Part shown: positions 41,058-50,296 of the stretch, in pieces
Numbering within the stretch: the stretch's first letter is position 1
Layout: the number at the start of each line of letters is the position of its first letter
DNA from: an uncultured Myxococcales bacterium
GTDB taxonomy: Bacteria; Myxococcota_A; UBA9042
Reading direction: 5' to 3'
NCBI GenBank assembly: GCA_903924465.1
Contig: CAIYBN010000040.1
Location: 62,001-126,000 of the forward strand
Length of the DNA: 64,000 nt
Notes under the pieces: generated by a model
Database searches by the model: none
What the model was told of the DNA's origin: nothing
The model's input: the letters and a program-made list of their open reading frames with translations, nothing else
Program-made: the position numbers and the translations under genes

Positions 41058-41139
41058 AGTTGTGGAAAAGTTGACAAATAGTTGACCGCGCTCGCGGACG
41101 TCGGATAACGGCCGTGGGGGTCAACTCGTTATGTCAACT
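41058..41139 (+). repeat. Nested inverted repeats and 11-nt-phased half-sites before ftsL
   Basis: AGTTGACA (41069-41076) is the exact complement of TGTCAACT (41132-41139). AGTTGACC (41080-41087) is the exact complement of GGTCAACT (41119-41126). The two 8-nt stems are nested, and even the differing eighth base is matched. A third, weaker copy AGTTGTG begins at 41058, so the left half-sites start exactly 11 nt apart. This could be a regulator-binding array or a structured mRNA leader. Confidence 0.6.
41082..41109 (+). promoter_or_regulatory. Candidate internal dcw promoter before ftsL
   Basis: TTGACC (41082-41087), 16 nt, GATAAC (41104-41109), inside the nested repeats: left half-sites overlap the -35 box and right half-sites lie after the -10 box. 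It would drive ftsL and everything behind it. Confidence 0.35.
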
Positions 41140-41175
41140 CAGGCGGGACAGCCCGCGCACTGAAACGGGAAGTGG

Positions 41176-41580
41176 ATGATGAGTGAAGGACACGACTGCC
41201 AAAGTCTCGATCGCGTCATGGATGGTGTCCGCAAGGACGGCCAGCAGTTGGTGCAATGGTGGCAGCACAAGCCGCTGTCAGACGCCGAACGCGCGGAACG
41301 GACGGAGCGCTTCTTTTGGTGGCGTGTGGTGGCGATTCTCGGCATCGCACTGACCGTGGCGACGCTGGGCGTGCTGCAAGTGCGGCATTCCTCGTCGGGC
41401 ATTCGCACAGCGTATGAACTGGTGCGGGCCAACGACGCGCTGCGCGAGCAAATCGAGGCCAACCGCCACGCCGAGGCCAATTTGACGGGCCTGAAGAATC
41501 CCAACGAACTGCGCAAGGAGGCCAACGAGGTCTACCACATGCGGGTTCCCGGCGCCGATGAACAGGTGGAAGTCGAATAA
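41176..41580 (+). CDS. ftsL: FtsL-like cell division protein
   Basis: The 134-residue product has a cytoplasmic N-terminus, one transmembrane segment (about 47-66, WWRVVAILGIALTVATLGVL) and a short periplasmic coiled-coil (about 75-120, with charged heptads through ANDALREQIEANRHAEANL). This topology and the place between rsmH and ftsI identify FtsL, which forms the FtsQLB complex that activates FtsWI. Sequence conservation in FtsL is always low, so the call rests mainly on topology and position. Two adjacent ATGs are possible starts. Confidence 0.8.
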   Translation: MMSEGHDCQSLDRVMDGVRKDGQQLVQWWQHKPLSDAERAERTERFFWWRVVAILGIALTVATLGVLQVRHSSSGIRTAYELVRANDALREQIEANRHAEANLTGLKNPNELRKEANEVYHMRVPGADEQVEVE

Positions 41581-41582
41581 TC

Positions 41583-42404
41583 ATGCCGCCCTGCCTCAGC
41601 CACTTCCTGCGTCTGCGCGTGCTGCTTCTTGCGGCGACGGCGACGTGCGCGCTGGGAACGGCGGGTTGTTCGTCGGCGGAGGTGGAGCGCAAGGAGCGCG
41701 AGGAGAAGGCGGATTTCCACCACAACCTCGCGGCTGGCTACTTCCAGTCCAAGAACATCGACTTGGCGATCCGTGAACTGGTCGCGGCGCTGGAAATCGA
41801 TCCGGATCACGCCGACGCGCACTATCTCTATGGATTCATCGAGTTCGGTCGCAAGCAGTACGAGGAGGCGGCCGAGAGCTTCAAGCACGCGCTGCGAACC
41901 CGGCCGAAATTCTACGCCGCCCGCAACCATCTGGGCGCGACCTACCTGGAGCTGGAGCGCTGGGCGGACGCGATCGCCACGCTGGAACCGCTGCTCAAGG
42001 AACCGACCTACACGACGCAGTATCTGGTCTACAACAACCTCGGCTGGGCGTACCTGAAAATGGGCGACCTGCGGATGGCGGACAAGAACCTGAAGCTCGC
42101 GGTGTTTCTGAATCCGAAATTCTGCAATGGTTATCGAAATTTGGGTCTGCTGGCGATGGAGCAGCGCGACTTCAAAGGCGCGGTCGAACAGATGACTGAG
42201 GCGACGACTCGGTGCCCGACCTTTGCCGATCTGCACATGCAGCGGGCGGAAGCGCTGGCCGCGGCAGGACAAGCGGCCGAAGCGGACGCGGAATTTCGCA
42301 AATGCGCTGAACTGGGCGGCGACTCGATGCTGGGGCGACGCTGCAAAGCGCGCACCCGACAGGGCACCGGCGGCGGCGATGGCCGTCAAGTGGGGGGTTG
42401 GTAA
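41583..42404 (+). CDS. TPR lipoprotein inside the dcw cluster
   Basis: The 273-residue product has a lipoprotein signal ending in LGTAGC and then about five tetratricopeptide repeats: FHHNLAAGYFQSKNIDLAIREL, ADAHYLYGFIEFGRKQYEEAAESF, YAARNHLGATYLELERWADAIATL, VYNNLGWAYLKMGDLRMADKNL and YRNLGLLAMEQRDFKGAVEQM. It resembles PilF/NlpI-type lipoproteins that scaffold envelope complexes. It starts 3 nt after ftsL and its stop shares one base with the ftsI start, so it is part of the operon. A role at the septum is an inference from position. Confidence 0.85.
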   Translation: MPPCLSHFLRLRVLLLAATATCALGTAGCSSAEVERKEREEKADFHHNLAAGYFQSKNIDLAIRELVAALEIDPDHADAHYLYGFIEFGRKQYEEAAESFKHALRTRPKFYAARNHLGATYLELERWADAIATLEPLLKEPTYTTQYLVYNNLGWAYLKMGDLRMADKNLKLAVFLNPKFCNGYRNLGLLAMEQRDFKGAVEQMTEATTRCPTFADLHMQRAEALAAAGQAAEADAEFRKCAELGGDSMLGRRCKARTRQGTGGGDGRQVGGW

Positions 42405-44797
42405 TGGCGACGGATGTGCGCGATTTGCCGCGCAAAGTGCTGCCGGCCCGGCTGTTCCAGCTCATCGACCGCGCCGGGACGACGCCGCAGGCCCGGCAGG
42501 ATCGCGCCAAGCGCCGCGTGCAGTTGGTCGCTGGCCTGTTGGGCGTCTACCTGGTCTTCGCTTACGGCGCGGCGGTGTGGACGGTCGTCAACAAGGCGAC
42601 GCTGGAGAAGTACGCGAAGGGCAACCTGCTCAAACTCAACAAGATTGAGACGAGGCGCGGCGATATCGAGGACCGCCATGGCGTGACGCTGGCGACCAGT
42701 CTGTCGGCCAACTCCGTGTCGGCCAATCCGCGCTGGGTGCTGCCGCCGTTCGTGAAAGTGGACAAAAAGAAGGTGTCGACGACGCCGACGCAGATGCCGT
42801 TTGACGGCGCCGAAGCCATCGCGTTTCGCAAGAAGATCGCCGACCGGATCGTGCAGATTCTGGGGGTCAGCGACAAGGACGAGGCGTACATCCGCGAGCA
42901 GTTGAACCGGCACGACGTGGCCAAGAACGGCAAGCCGAGCGAAAAAGGTGCGTCATTCGCTTACTTGGCGCACAAGCTGACGGACAAGCAGAGTCAGGGC
43001 ATTCGCGAGGCGATCGCCGACGGCGAACTGCCTGGCATCACGCTCGAACCGCGGTTCATCCGCTACTTTCCGAACAACGAACTGGCCGGACCGCTGGTCG
43101 GCCGCGACAACACGACGGGCAGCATCGAGGCGAGCTTTGACAAGCTGTTGCGCGGTCAGCAGGTCGAAGTGTGGTCGTACAAGGACTCGAGTGCGACGCC
43201 GCTGTACATCGACGGCGCGCCGGATCCGAGCGTGTTCGGCGGCAAGAGCATCACGCTGACGATCGATGAGAAAGTTCAGGCAGTTGCCGAGCACCATCTG
43301 GAAGCCGCCGTGCGCGAGTTTGAAGCGCAGCACGGTATCGCCGTGGTCATGGACGTGCAGACCGGCGACGTGCTGGCGCTGGCGCAGTGGCCGAGCTTCA
43401 ACCCGAACGACATCGAGACGGCGCCGAAATACGGCCTGCACAACATCGCGGTGGAATTCCAGTACGAGCCTGGCTCGACGTTCAAGGTGTTCAACCTGGC
43501 GATTGGCTTGCAGGAAAAGGCTGTGACGCTGGAGGAAGTGATTCCGCTGGGGCCGATGGTCGTGGGCAACAAGGTCATCAAGGACGACCACCCGCACGCG
43601 CAGGTGACCGGCCTACAGTCGCTGCAGGTCAGCTCGAACATCGCAAACGCCAAAATCGCCATGCGGATGCACCGCGAAGTGTACGAAAAGTACCTGCGCG
43701 CGTTGGGGTTTGGTCGCCGGCTGGATCTCGGGATGATCGGTGAAGGCGCGGGGCAGCTGTCGCCGTCGGACAAATGGTCGCTGGTGCAGTACGCCAACAT
43801 TGCATTTGGCCAAGGCATTGCCGTGACGCCGCTGCAGATGGTGGCGGGCTTCGCTGCGGTCGCCAATGGTGGCACGTATCGTCGGCCGCGGATCATCCAC
43901 TCGATCCACACGGCCGATGGCAAGGAAGAACGGCTGCCGACCGACGCGGGCAAGCGGGTGTTTGATCGGGACACGACCGAGAAAGTGCTCAAGGCGATGG
44001 CTTCGGTGTGTCAGCCGCGCACGGCGGACAGCTTGGGCGGTACGGGAACGGCGGCGCGGTTGCCGAACTATTCGATCGGCGGCAAAACGGGCACGGCGCA
44101 GCAGGCCAATCCAGGGGGCGGCTACTCGGACACGCACTGGGTCGGCAGCTTCATCGCCATCACGCCGATTGAAAAGCCGCGGCTGGTGGTCTTCGCAGCG
44201 ATCGACACGCCGAACAAGTTCGACCCGAAGCTGGGCAAGATCGCCCGCTACGGCGGCATCGTCGCGGCGCCGGTCGTGCGGGAAATTGCCCGTTTCACCC
44301 TACCGTACCTGGGTGTGCCGCCGAGCCCGGGTGCGCCGTATCTGGACCGCAACGATCCGGAAAAGGCCAAGAAAGAAGACGCCGACCGCAAGCTGCTGGC
44401 GCAGAAGACCGCGGCGACGATGTTGGCGCTGCAGAATCCGCAGAAGCCGGTGGCCGATGCCACGCCGGTGGCGGAAGGCATGGCGCGCGTGCCCGATGTG
44501 CTGCGCTTGCCGATGCGGGTGGTCCGCGAGCGTTTGGCCACGGCCAAGCTGGAACTCGCGGCGGGCGGCAGTGGCGTTGGCGTGGAGCAAGCACCCGCGG
44601 CGGGCGAGATCGTGCCGAGCGGCACTTCCGTGAAGGTCACGTTCAAGCGCATGAGCGAGGTGGCCGATGCCCGGCCGCCGGAGCCGCCGCCGGAAGAAGC
44701 GGCCAAGCCCGCTGACCCGACCAAGCCAGCGGAGACGCAGAAGCCGGTGAATGCGGTGCGGCCAGGCGGCCCGACGCAGCCGGCGGTCAAGCACTAG
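42404..44797 (+). CDS. ftsI: FtsI/PBP3-type peptidoglycan transpeptidase with PASTA domain
   Basis: The 797-residue class B penicillin-binding protein cross-links septal peptidoglycan. It has a transmembrane anchor (about 40-60) and a pedestal domain (RGDIEDRHGVTLA). The transpeptidase domain carries S358-T-F-K (PGSTFKVF), SSN (QVSSNIANAK) and KTGTA (GGKTGTAQQ). A C-terminal PASTA domain lies at about 695-750 (RVPDVLRLPMRVVRERLATAKL), then a Pro/Ala/Lys tail. PASTA domains on the division PBP are known in several bacterial groups and absent from E. coli FtsI. The ATG overlaps the TPR gene stop by one base. Confidence 0.94.
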   Translation: MATDVRDLPRKVLPARLFQLIDRAGTTPQARQDRAKRRVQLVAGLLGVYLVFAYGAAVWTVVNKATLEKYAKGNLLKLNKIETRRGDIEDRHGVTLATSLSANSVSANPRWVLPPFVKVDKKKVSTTPTQMPFDGAEAIAFRKKIADRIVQILGVSDKDEAYIREQLNRHDVAKNGKPSEKGASFAYLAHKLTDKQSQGIREAIADGELPGITLEPRFIRYFPNNELAGPLVGRDNTTGSIEASFDKLLRGQQVEVWSYKDSSATPLYIDGAPDPSVFGGKSITLTIDEKVQAVAEHHLEAAVREFEAQHGIAVVMDVQTGDVLALAQWPSFNPNDIETAPKYGLHNIAVEFQYEPGSTFKVFNLAIGLQEKAVTLEEVIPLGPMVVGNKVIKDDHPHAQVTGLQSLQVSSNIANAKIAMRMHREVYEKYLRALGFGRRLDLGMIGEGAGQLSPSDKWSLVQYANIAFGQGIAVTPLQMVAGFAAVANGGTYRRPRIIHSIHTADGKEERLPTDAGKRVFDRDTTEKVLKAMASVCQPRTADSLGGTGTAARLPNYSIGGKTGTAQQANPGGGYSDTHWVGSFIAITPIEKPRLVVFAAIDTPNKFDPKLGKIARYGGIVAAPVVREIARFTLPYLGVPPSPGAPYLDRNDPEKAKKEDADRKLLAQKTAATMLALQNPQKPVADATPVAEGMARVPDVLRLPMRVVRERLATAKLELAAGGSGVGVEQAPAAGEIVPSGTSVKVTFKRMSEVADARPPEPPPEEAAKPADPTKPAETQKPVNAVRPGGPTQPAVKH

Positions 44798-44806
44798 GGG
44801 ACGAAA

Positions 44807-46360
44807 ATGGACTTGCTGGAGTTGTTGCAGCAGAGCGGCGTGCGGGCGGAGGTGGCGGAACACGCCAACCTTGGCGTCGCCGTGCGCGCTGTGACAGCCG
44901 ACTCGCGGCGCGTCCAACCGGGGACGGTCTTTGTCGCGGTGCCAGGGACGCGCGCCCATGGTCTCGACTACGCCGCGCAGGCCGTTGCCGCCGGTGCCAT
45001 CGCCGTCGTCACGGACCGGCCTTTTGCCCTGGAAGGCGCCTTGGCGCTGCACGTTTCGGATGCCCGGGACGCGCTGGGCGCCTTGTGCGCGGCGTTTCAC
45101 GGCCATCCGAGCCGGGTCATCCACGTCGTCGGTGTCACGGGGACGAACGGCAAGACGACGACGACCGTGCTGGTCGCGGAATTGCTGACCTCCGCGGGGC
45201 TCCGCGCGGCCGCGATTGGTACGACCGGTTTGTGGACACCGGAGGGTACGCGACCATCGCACATGACGACGCCCGATGCCGAAACGCTGCAGCAGTTGCT
45301 CGCAGGGCTGCGCGACGAAGGCTTCACGCACGTCGCGGTCGAAGTGAGTTCGCACGCGCTGGACCAGCATCGCGTCGCCGGCACGTGCTTTGCCGCGACC
45401 ATTTGGACCAATCTGACCCGCGACCATCTGGACTACCACGGCACGCTGCAAGCTTATGCCGCGGCCAAGGCGCAACTGTTTGGCGGCGATCTGAAAGCGC
45501 CGCACGCCTTCGTGAATGCGGACGACGACGCTGCGGCGCAGGTTTGGCATCAAGGTCGCGCGCAGGCGTGGAGTCTCGGGGCGCATGGTGCGGCGGAGCA
45601 TCAGGTCGAACAGCTGCGGTTGACCGCGCAAGGCTTGAGCTTCGTGCTGAAGAGCAGTGGCCGCCATCCGCTGGCGATCGAGGCACCGCTGATCGGCCGG
45701 CACAACGCCGAGAATCTGGCCGCGGCGCTGCTCGTCTGCCGTGCGCTGGGCGTCAAGGACGCGGACTTGGTCGCGGGCTGTCAAACTTTGCTGGCGCCAC
45801 GTGGGCGGCTCCAGCCAGTCGCGAACCACACGGGCGCGCTGGTGCTCGTGGATTATGCCCACACGCCCGATGCGCTCCAGCAGATCCTGACGACGCTGCG
45901 GCCGTTGGTCGGTCCGCAAGGCCGGCTGATCGCGGTGCTCGGCTGCGGTGGCGATCGCGACCCGGGCAAGCGTCCGGTGATGGGTCAGGTTGCGGCGCGG
46001 CTGGCCGATTTGTGCGTGGCGACGAGCGACAATCCGCGCACGGAAGACCCGCTGGCCATTCTTGCCGCCGTGGAAGAAGGCCTGCGGATGACGGGCGCGG
46101 AGAAGCTGGACCGGTTTGTGCCGTCGACCTTGGCCAAGCTTCACAATGGCCCGCGACGCTGCGGGTATTTGGTGGAAGCCGATCGCGATCAGGCCATCCG
46201 CCGCGCCGTCGGCGTGCTGCGCTCGGGCGACGTGCTGGTGATTGCCGGCAAAGGCCATGAGACGGTGCAGATCGTCGGCCATGAAGAGCGGCCGTTTGAC
46301 GATGTCGCGGTGGCCGAACGCTATCTGGGCCTGACGCGCCCAGCGCATGTGGGGGTGTGA
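44807..46360 (+). CDS. murE: UDP-MurNAc-L-Ala-D-Glu:meso-diaminopimelate ligase MurE
   Basis: MurE adds the third amino acid of the peptidoglycan stem. The ATP loop is GVTGTNGKTTT (residues 109-119). VEVSSHALDQHR, TNLTRDHLDYHG, GLGC-like VLGCGGDRDPGKRPVM and DNPRTEDP (from 408) follow in family order. The DNPR motif is that of meso-DAP-adding enzymes, so a DAP-type wall is expected. The gene is 517 codons long and ends in a GTGA overlap with murF. Confidence 0.96.
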   Translation: MDLLELLQQSGVRAEVAEHANLGVAVRAVTADSRRVQPGTVFVAVPGTRAHGLDYAAQAVAAGAIAVVTDRPFALEGALALHVSDARDALGALCAAFHGHPSRVIHVVGVTGTNGKTTTTVLVAELLTSAGLRAAAIGTTGLWTPEGTRPSHMTTPDAETLQQLLAGLRDEGFTHVAVEVSSHALDQHRVAGTCFAATIWTNLTRDHLDYHGTLQAYAAAKAQLFGGDLKAPHAFVNADDDAAAQVWHQGRAQAWSLGAHGAAEHQVEQLRLTAQGLSFVLKSSGRHPLAIEAPLIGRHNAENLAAALLVCRALGVKDADLVAGCQTLLAPRGRLQPVANHTGALVLVDYAHTPDALQQILTTLRPLVGPQGRLIAVLGCGGDRDPGKRPVMGQVAARLADLCVATSDNPRTEDPLAILAAVEEGLRMTGAEKLDRFVPSTLAKLHNGPRRCGYLVEADRDQAIRRAVGVLRSGDVLVIAGKGHETVQIVGHEERPFDDVAVAERYLGLTRPAHVGV

Positions 46361-47799
46361 CGATGTTGCAACGTCCTCCCGGTTTTGCCTTTGACGGCCA
46401 GACGGCGCTCGCCGCGACGGGTGGGCATTTGCGCGTCGATTCGCCGCGCTGGACCTCGGAGTTGTGCACCGATAGCCGGAAATTGGCGGCGGGAGACCTG
46501 TTCGTTGCCCTGCCCGGCGAGAAATTTGACGGCGCCGACTTCATCGCTGCGGCGCTGGCGGCTGGTGCGGTGGGCATCGTCGCCGAGACCGGTAAGACCG
46601 CGGCTTTTGTCGATGCGGCGCGCGCGGCCGGCGCGTGGCTGCTGGAAGTCGACGATGCGCTGCTGCAGCTTGGCGAGTTGGCACGCCACCATCGGCTGCG
46701 TTTCAACCCGCTGGTCGTCGGCATCACGGGCTCGAACGGCAAGACGACGACCAAGGAGCTGACTGCGCTGGCCCTTTCGCCGATGGGCGAAGTGCTGTGG
46801 ACGGCGGGCAACTTCAACAACCGCATCGGCTTGCCGCTGACGTTGGCGCGTCTGACGGCGGCGCATCAGTTCGCGGTGTTGGAAATGGGCATGTCGATTC
46901 CGGGCGAGATTCGCCAGCTCGCGCACATTGGCGTGCCGCACATCGGCGTTATCACGTCGATTGCCGAGGCGCACCTGCAAGGCATGGGCAGCATCCAGTC
47001 GATCGCAGACGAAAAGGCCGACCTGCTGCGGGCGCTGCCGCCGCATGGCATCGCCATTGTGCCGCAGGACGAACCGCTCCTGAATACCGTGGTTGCCGGG
47101 CTGACGTGCCGCGTCGTGCGGTACGGCCGGAGTGCGGGCGAGGTGACTCTGGCTTCGCCGATCGCGGTTGCGGGCCTGACCCAGCAGTTCACCGCGGATG
47201 TGGCCGGCACACAGGTCGCGGTGACGCTGCCGGGCCTTGGCGTGCACCTGGCCCACAACGCGCTGGCGGCACTGGCGGTCGCGTACGCGGCGGGCGCGGA
47301 TCTGCACGCGGCGGCGGTGGCGATGGGTCGCTACGAGCCGGTTGGCCAGCGGATGCTGCCCTCGCGGATCGGTCCGTGGCTGGTGCTGGAAGACTGCTAC
47401 AACGCCAATCCGCGCTCGGTGGAAGTGGCGCTGGACACGCTGGCGACCTTGCCGGGACCACGCGCGGCGATTCTCGGCTCGATGCTGGAATTGGGCGCGA
47501 ACGAACGCGAACTCCATGCCCGTGTCGGCCGCCATGCCGCAGACGTCGGTGCCGACGTGCTCGTTGCGGTGGGCCCGTTCGCGGCGGACTACGCCCGCGG
47601 TGCCGCTGCCGGAGGCCTGACCGCCACGACGGTCGCTGAGCCCGCCGACGCCGCCGCTATTCTTGCGCACGCACTGCCGACCCACGGCACGGTGCTTGTC
47701 AAAGGCTCTCGCGGCGCGCGCATGGAACGCGCGATCCAGGCGTTGCGCGACCTGCCCTTCACCCCTGCCACCGCCCTAGCGGCCGCTGCGAGGTCCTAG
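46357..47799 (+). CDS. murF: UDP-MurNAc-tripeptide:D-Ala-D-Ala ligase MurF
   Basis: MurF attaches D-Ala-D-Ala to complete the stem peptide. Diagnostic segments are TDSRKLAAGDLFVALPGEKFDGADF, GITGSNGKTTTKEL, TAGNFNNRIGLPLTL, LEMGMSIPGEI and LEDCYNANPRSVEVAL. GTG overlaps the murE stop; an ATG two codons later is also possible. 480 residues is a little longer than the typical 450. Confidence 0.96.
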   Translation: MTMLQRPPGFAFDGQTALAATGGHLRVDSPRWTSELCTDSRKLAAGDLFVALPGEKFDGADFIAAALAAGAVGIVAETGKTAAFVDAARAAGAWLLEVDDALLQLGELARHHRLRFNPLVVGITGSNGKTTTKELTALALSPMGEVLWTAGNFNNRIGLPLTLARLTAAHQFAVLEMGMSIPGEIRQLAHIGVPHIGVITSIAEAHLQGMGSIQSIADEKADLLRALPPHGIAIVPQDEPLLNTVVAGLTCRVVRYGRSAGEVTLASPIAVAGLTQQFTADVAGTQVAVTLPGLGVHLAHNALAALAVAYAAGADLHAAAVAMGRYEPVGQRMLPSRIGPWLVLEDCYNANPRSVEVALDTLATLPGPRAAILGSMLELGANERELHARVGRHAADVGADVLVAVGPFAADYARGAAAGGLTATTVAEPADAAAILAHALPTHGTVLVKGSRGARMERAIQALRDLPFTPATALAAAARS

Positions 47800-47800
47800 C

Positions 47801-48910
47801 GTGTTCCTCTGGTTGTCCCAACACTTCCGCGGCGACTTCGGACCACTCAACGTGTTCCGCTACGTCACGTTCCGCTCGATCGGCGCCATGGCCACGGCGC
47901 TGATGATCGCCATGTGGCTGTTTCCTTGGTTCATTCGCTTGCTGCAGGAAAAGCAGATCGGCCAAGTCGTCCGCGATGACGGTCCGCAGTCGCACTTTTC
48001 CAAGAAGGGCACGCCGACCATGGGCGGTGTGCTGCTGCTGATGGCGATGGGCCTGTCGATGCTGCTCTGGTGCGACCTGCAGAACGTGTTCGTCTGGCTG
48101 ACGCTGGTCGTGACGCTGGTGTTCGGCGTGCTGGGTTTCATCGACGATTTCCTGAAGATCCGCGATCGCAATTCCAAAGGCGTGTCCGAAAAGCAGAAGC
48201 TCGCCACGCAATTTGGTGTCACGGCGCTAGTCTTTGGCCTGATGTATTTTGGCTGGTTCGGCAAGGAACTCGCTGATTCGCGGCTGTATCTGCCTTTTGC
48301 CAGCGCCAAGCATTTCGCCTGGGATATCGGGCCGATTGCCTACACGCTGTTCGCTTGCGTGACCGTCGCTGGCTATTCCAACGCCGTAAACCTGACCGAC
48401 GGTCTGGACGGCCTCGCGATCGGTCCGGTGATGGTTTCCTCCTTTACTTTTGCAGTGCTGTGCTACCTGGTCGGTGCGCGGTTTGGCCATTTTGACGTGG
48501 CGCAATACCTCCTGCTGCCCGAAGTGCCCGCTGCGCACGAGCTGACGATTGTCCTGGCCGCCGTCATCGGCGCCGGCATCGGTTTCCTTTGGTACAACAC
48601 GTATCCGGCGCTGGTTTTTATGGGTGACGTCGGCGCGCTCGCGCTGGGCGGCACGCTCGGCATGGTCGCGGTGTTTTCCAAAAATGAGCTGCTGTCGCTC
48701 ATCGTCAACGGCCTGTTCGTGGTCGAAGCGGCCAGCGTCGCGTTGCAGCGCACGTGGTACCGCCGCACCGGCAAGCGGATCCTGCGCATGGCGCCGATTC
48801 ACCACCACTTCGAGAAGCTCGGCTGGCCGGAACCGCGCGTGACCATTCGTTTCTGGATCATCTCCGTCATGTTGTCGCTGGTCGCGTTGGCCAGCCTGAA
48901 GTTGAGGTAA
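47801..48910 (+). CDS. mraY: Phospho-MurNAc-pentapeptide transferase MraY
   Basis: The 369-residue integral membrane enzyme makes lipid I. Family signatures: FNVFRYVTFRS-like LNVFRYVTFRSIGAM, FSKKGTPTMGGVLLL, FIDDFLKI, NAVNLTDGLDGLAIG, FMGDVGALALGG and RMAPIHHHFEKLGWPE. The GTG start, 1 nt after the murF stop, matches the usual N-terminus. murD normally follows here and is missing. Confidence 0.97.
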   Translation: MFLWLSQHFRGDFGPLNVFRYVTFRSIGAMATALMIAMWLFPWFIRLLQEKQIGQVVRDDGPQSHFSKKGTPTMGGVLLLMAMGLSMLLWCDLQNVFVWLTLVVTLVFGVLGFIDDFLKIRDRNSKGVSEKQKLATQFGVTALVFGLMYFGWFGKELADSRLYLPFASAKHFAWDIGPIAYTLFACVTVAGYSNAVNLTDGLDGLAIGPVMVSSFTFAVLCYLVGARFGHFDVAQYLLLPEVPAAHELTIVLAAVIGAGIGFLWYNTYPALVFMGDVGALALGGTLGMVAVFSKNELLSLIVNGLFVVEAASVALQRTWYRRTGKRILRMAPIHHHFEKLGWPEPRVTIRFWIISVMLSLVALASLKLR

Positions 48911-48913
48911 GTC

Positions 48914-50296
48914 ATGGCTCCGACTGCGATTGCCAGCGACGACGAACTGGAACTGCTGGAAGGCTTTGACGGCGATGACGCGTCGCTTTCCGAGCAGACC
49001 CGTATCCAAGCGCCGACGACGATGCCCAAGGGCGAAGCGGCGCTGGTGCCCGTGCCCGTCGGCATGGATTGGCCGCTGTTCGCGACGATTGTCAGCCTGA
49101 TGACGGTCGGCCTGATCATGGCGTATTCGGCGTCGGTCTGGCTGGGCCTGCACAACTTCAACGGCGACGACACGCACTTCCTGCACAAACACATCGCGCA
49201 TCTCTGCGTGGCAGTCTTCGTGCTGCTGGTGGCGATTCGCATGCCCTACCAGCTTTACCGCAAAGTGGCGTACCCGATGCTCGGCCTGGCGATCGTCGGC
49301 CTGGTGGCGGTGCTGGCATTCGGCAAGGTCGTCAACAACGCGCGCCGCTGGCTGGTGATCGGTGGCTTGCCGATGCAAGTCGCGGAATTCGCCAAGTTCG
49401 CTTTCGTCATCTATCTCGCCCACGCGCTGACCAAGCAGATTTCCCGACAGAACGCCCACAAGTTCTCCGTCGGCTTCCTGCCGCACGCGTTTGTCTGGAT
49501 GATCGCCTTCGGCCTGCTGATGAAGGAGCCCGACCTCGGCAGCGGCATCGTGCTGGCGATCCTGCTCTTTGCGATGACGTTCATTGCCGGCACCAATTTC
49601 GCCTACATCTTCGCCATCGGCGGTGTCGGTCTGGCCGGTCTCGGCCTGTTCATCGCCTACAACCCCATGCGTTTCCGCCGCATTCTGGCGTTCCTGCACC
49701 AGCTTTTATCCGTCATGGGCATGGAAGCGCTGCCGCAGGAGATGATCCGCGGCGCGTCGTACCAGTGGTTCAACGGTCACCTTGCGGTCGCGACCGGCGG
49801 GCTGTTTGGCAAAGGACTTGGCCTGTCCGTGCAGAAACTGGGCTTTGTGCCGGAAGCGCACACGGATTGGGTCTTGTCGATTATTGCTGAGGAATTCGGG
49901 CTCATCGGCGTGGCGCTTATCGCACTGGCGTTCATCTTCTTCATCCGCCGCGGACTGCGGATCGCGTTGCGCGCCCGCGACGAATTCGGTCGCCTGCTGG
50001 CGTCCGGCATCACGATCCTGTTTGGCACGCAAGCCGCCGTGAACTTCGGCGTCGTCATGGGCACGCTGCCAACCAAGGGCCTGACCTTGCCGTTTGTGTC
50101 GCACGGCGGGTCGTCGCTCATCGTGCTGGCATTGGCGGCGGGCGTGTTGCTCAACATCGGCCGAGGCGGCAATCCCGACGCGGAGCTGACGCTGCCCAAG
50201 TTACCGCGCTGGTTGCGTCGCGAAACCGCGCCGGCCCGGACTGGCAACACCCGCGTCATCGTGCAACAAAATCGCGGGACGGAGGTCAACCGGTGA
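48914..50296 (+). CDS. ftsW: Septal peptidoglycan glycosyltransferase FtsW
   Basis: This SEDS-family polytopic protein (460 residues, about 10 membrane segments) polymerises lipid II at the septum together with FtsI. Evidence: GLIMAYSAS, VNNARRWL, MKEPDLGSGIVLA, YQWFNGHLAVATGGLFGKGLG, VPEAHTDWVLSIIAEEFG and KGLTLPFVSHGGSSL. A 45-residue acidic N-terminal tail precedes the first helix. It ends with a GTGA overlap to murG. Confidence 0.96.
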   Translation: MAPTAIASDDELELLEGFDGDDASLSEQTRIQAPTTMPKGEAALVPVPVGMDWPLFATIVSLMTVGLIMAYSASVWLGLHNFNGDDTHFLHKHIAHLCVAVFVLLVAIRMPYQLYRKVAYPMLGLAIVGLVAVLAFGKVVNNARRWLVIGGLPMQVAEFAKFAFVIYLAHALTKQISRQNAHKFSVGFLPHAFVWMIAFGLLMKEPDLGSGIVLAILLFAMTFIAGTNFAYIFAIGGVGLAGLGLFIAYNPMRFRRILAFLHQLLSVMGMEALPQEMIRGASYQWFNGHLAVATGGLFGKGLGLSVQKLGFVPEAHTDWVLSIIAEEFGLIGVALIALAFIFFIRRGLRIALRARDEFGRLLASGITILFGTQAAVNFGVVMGTLPTKGLTLPFVSHGGSSLIVLALAAGVLLNIGRGGNPDAELTLPKLPRWLRRETAPARTGNTRVIVQQNRGTEVNR

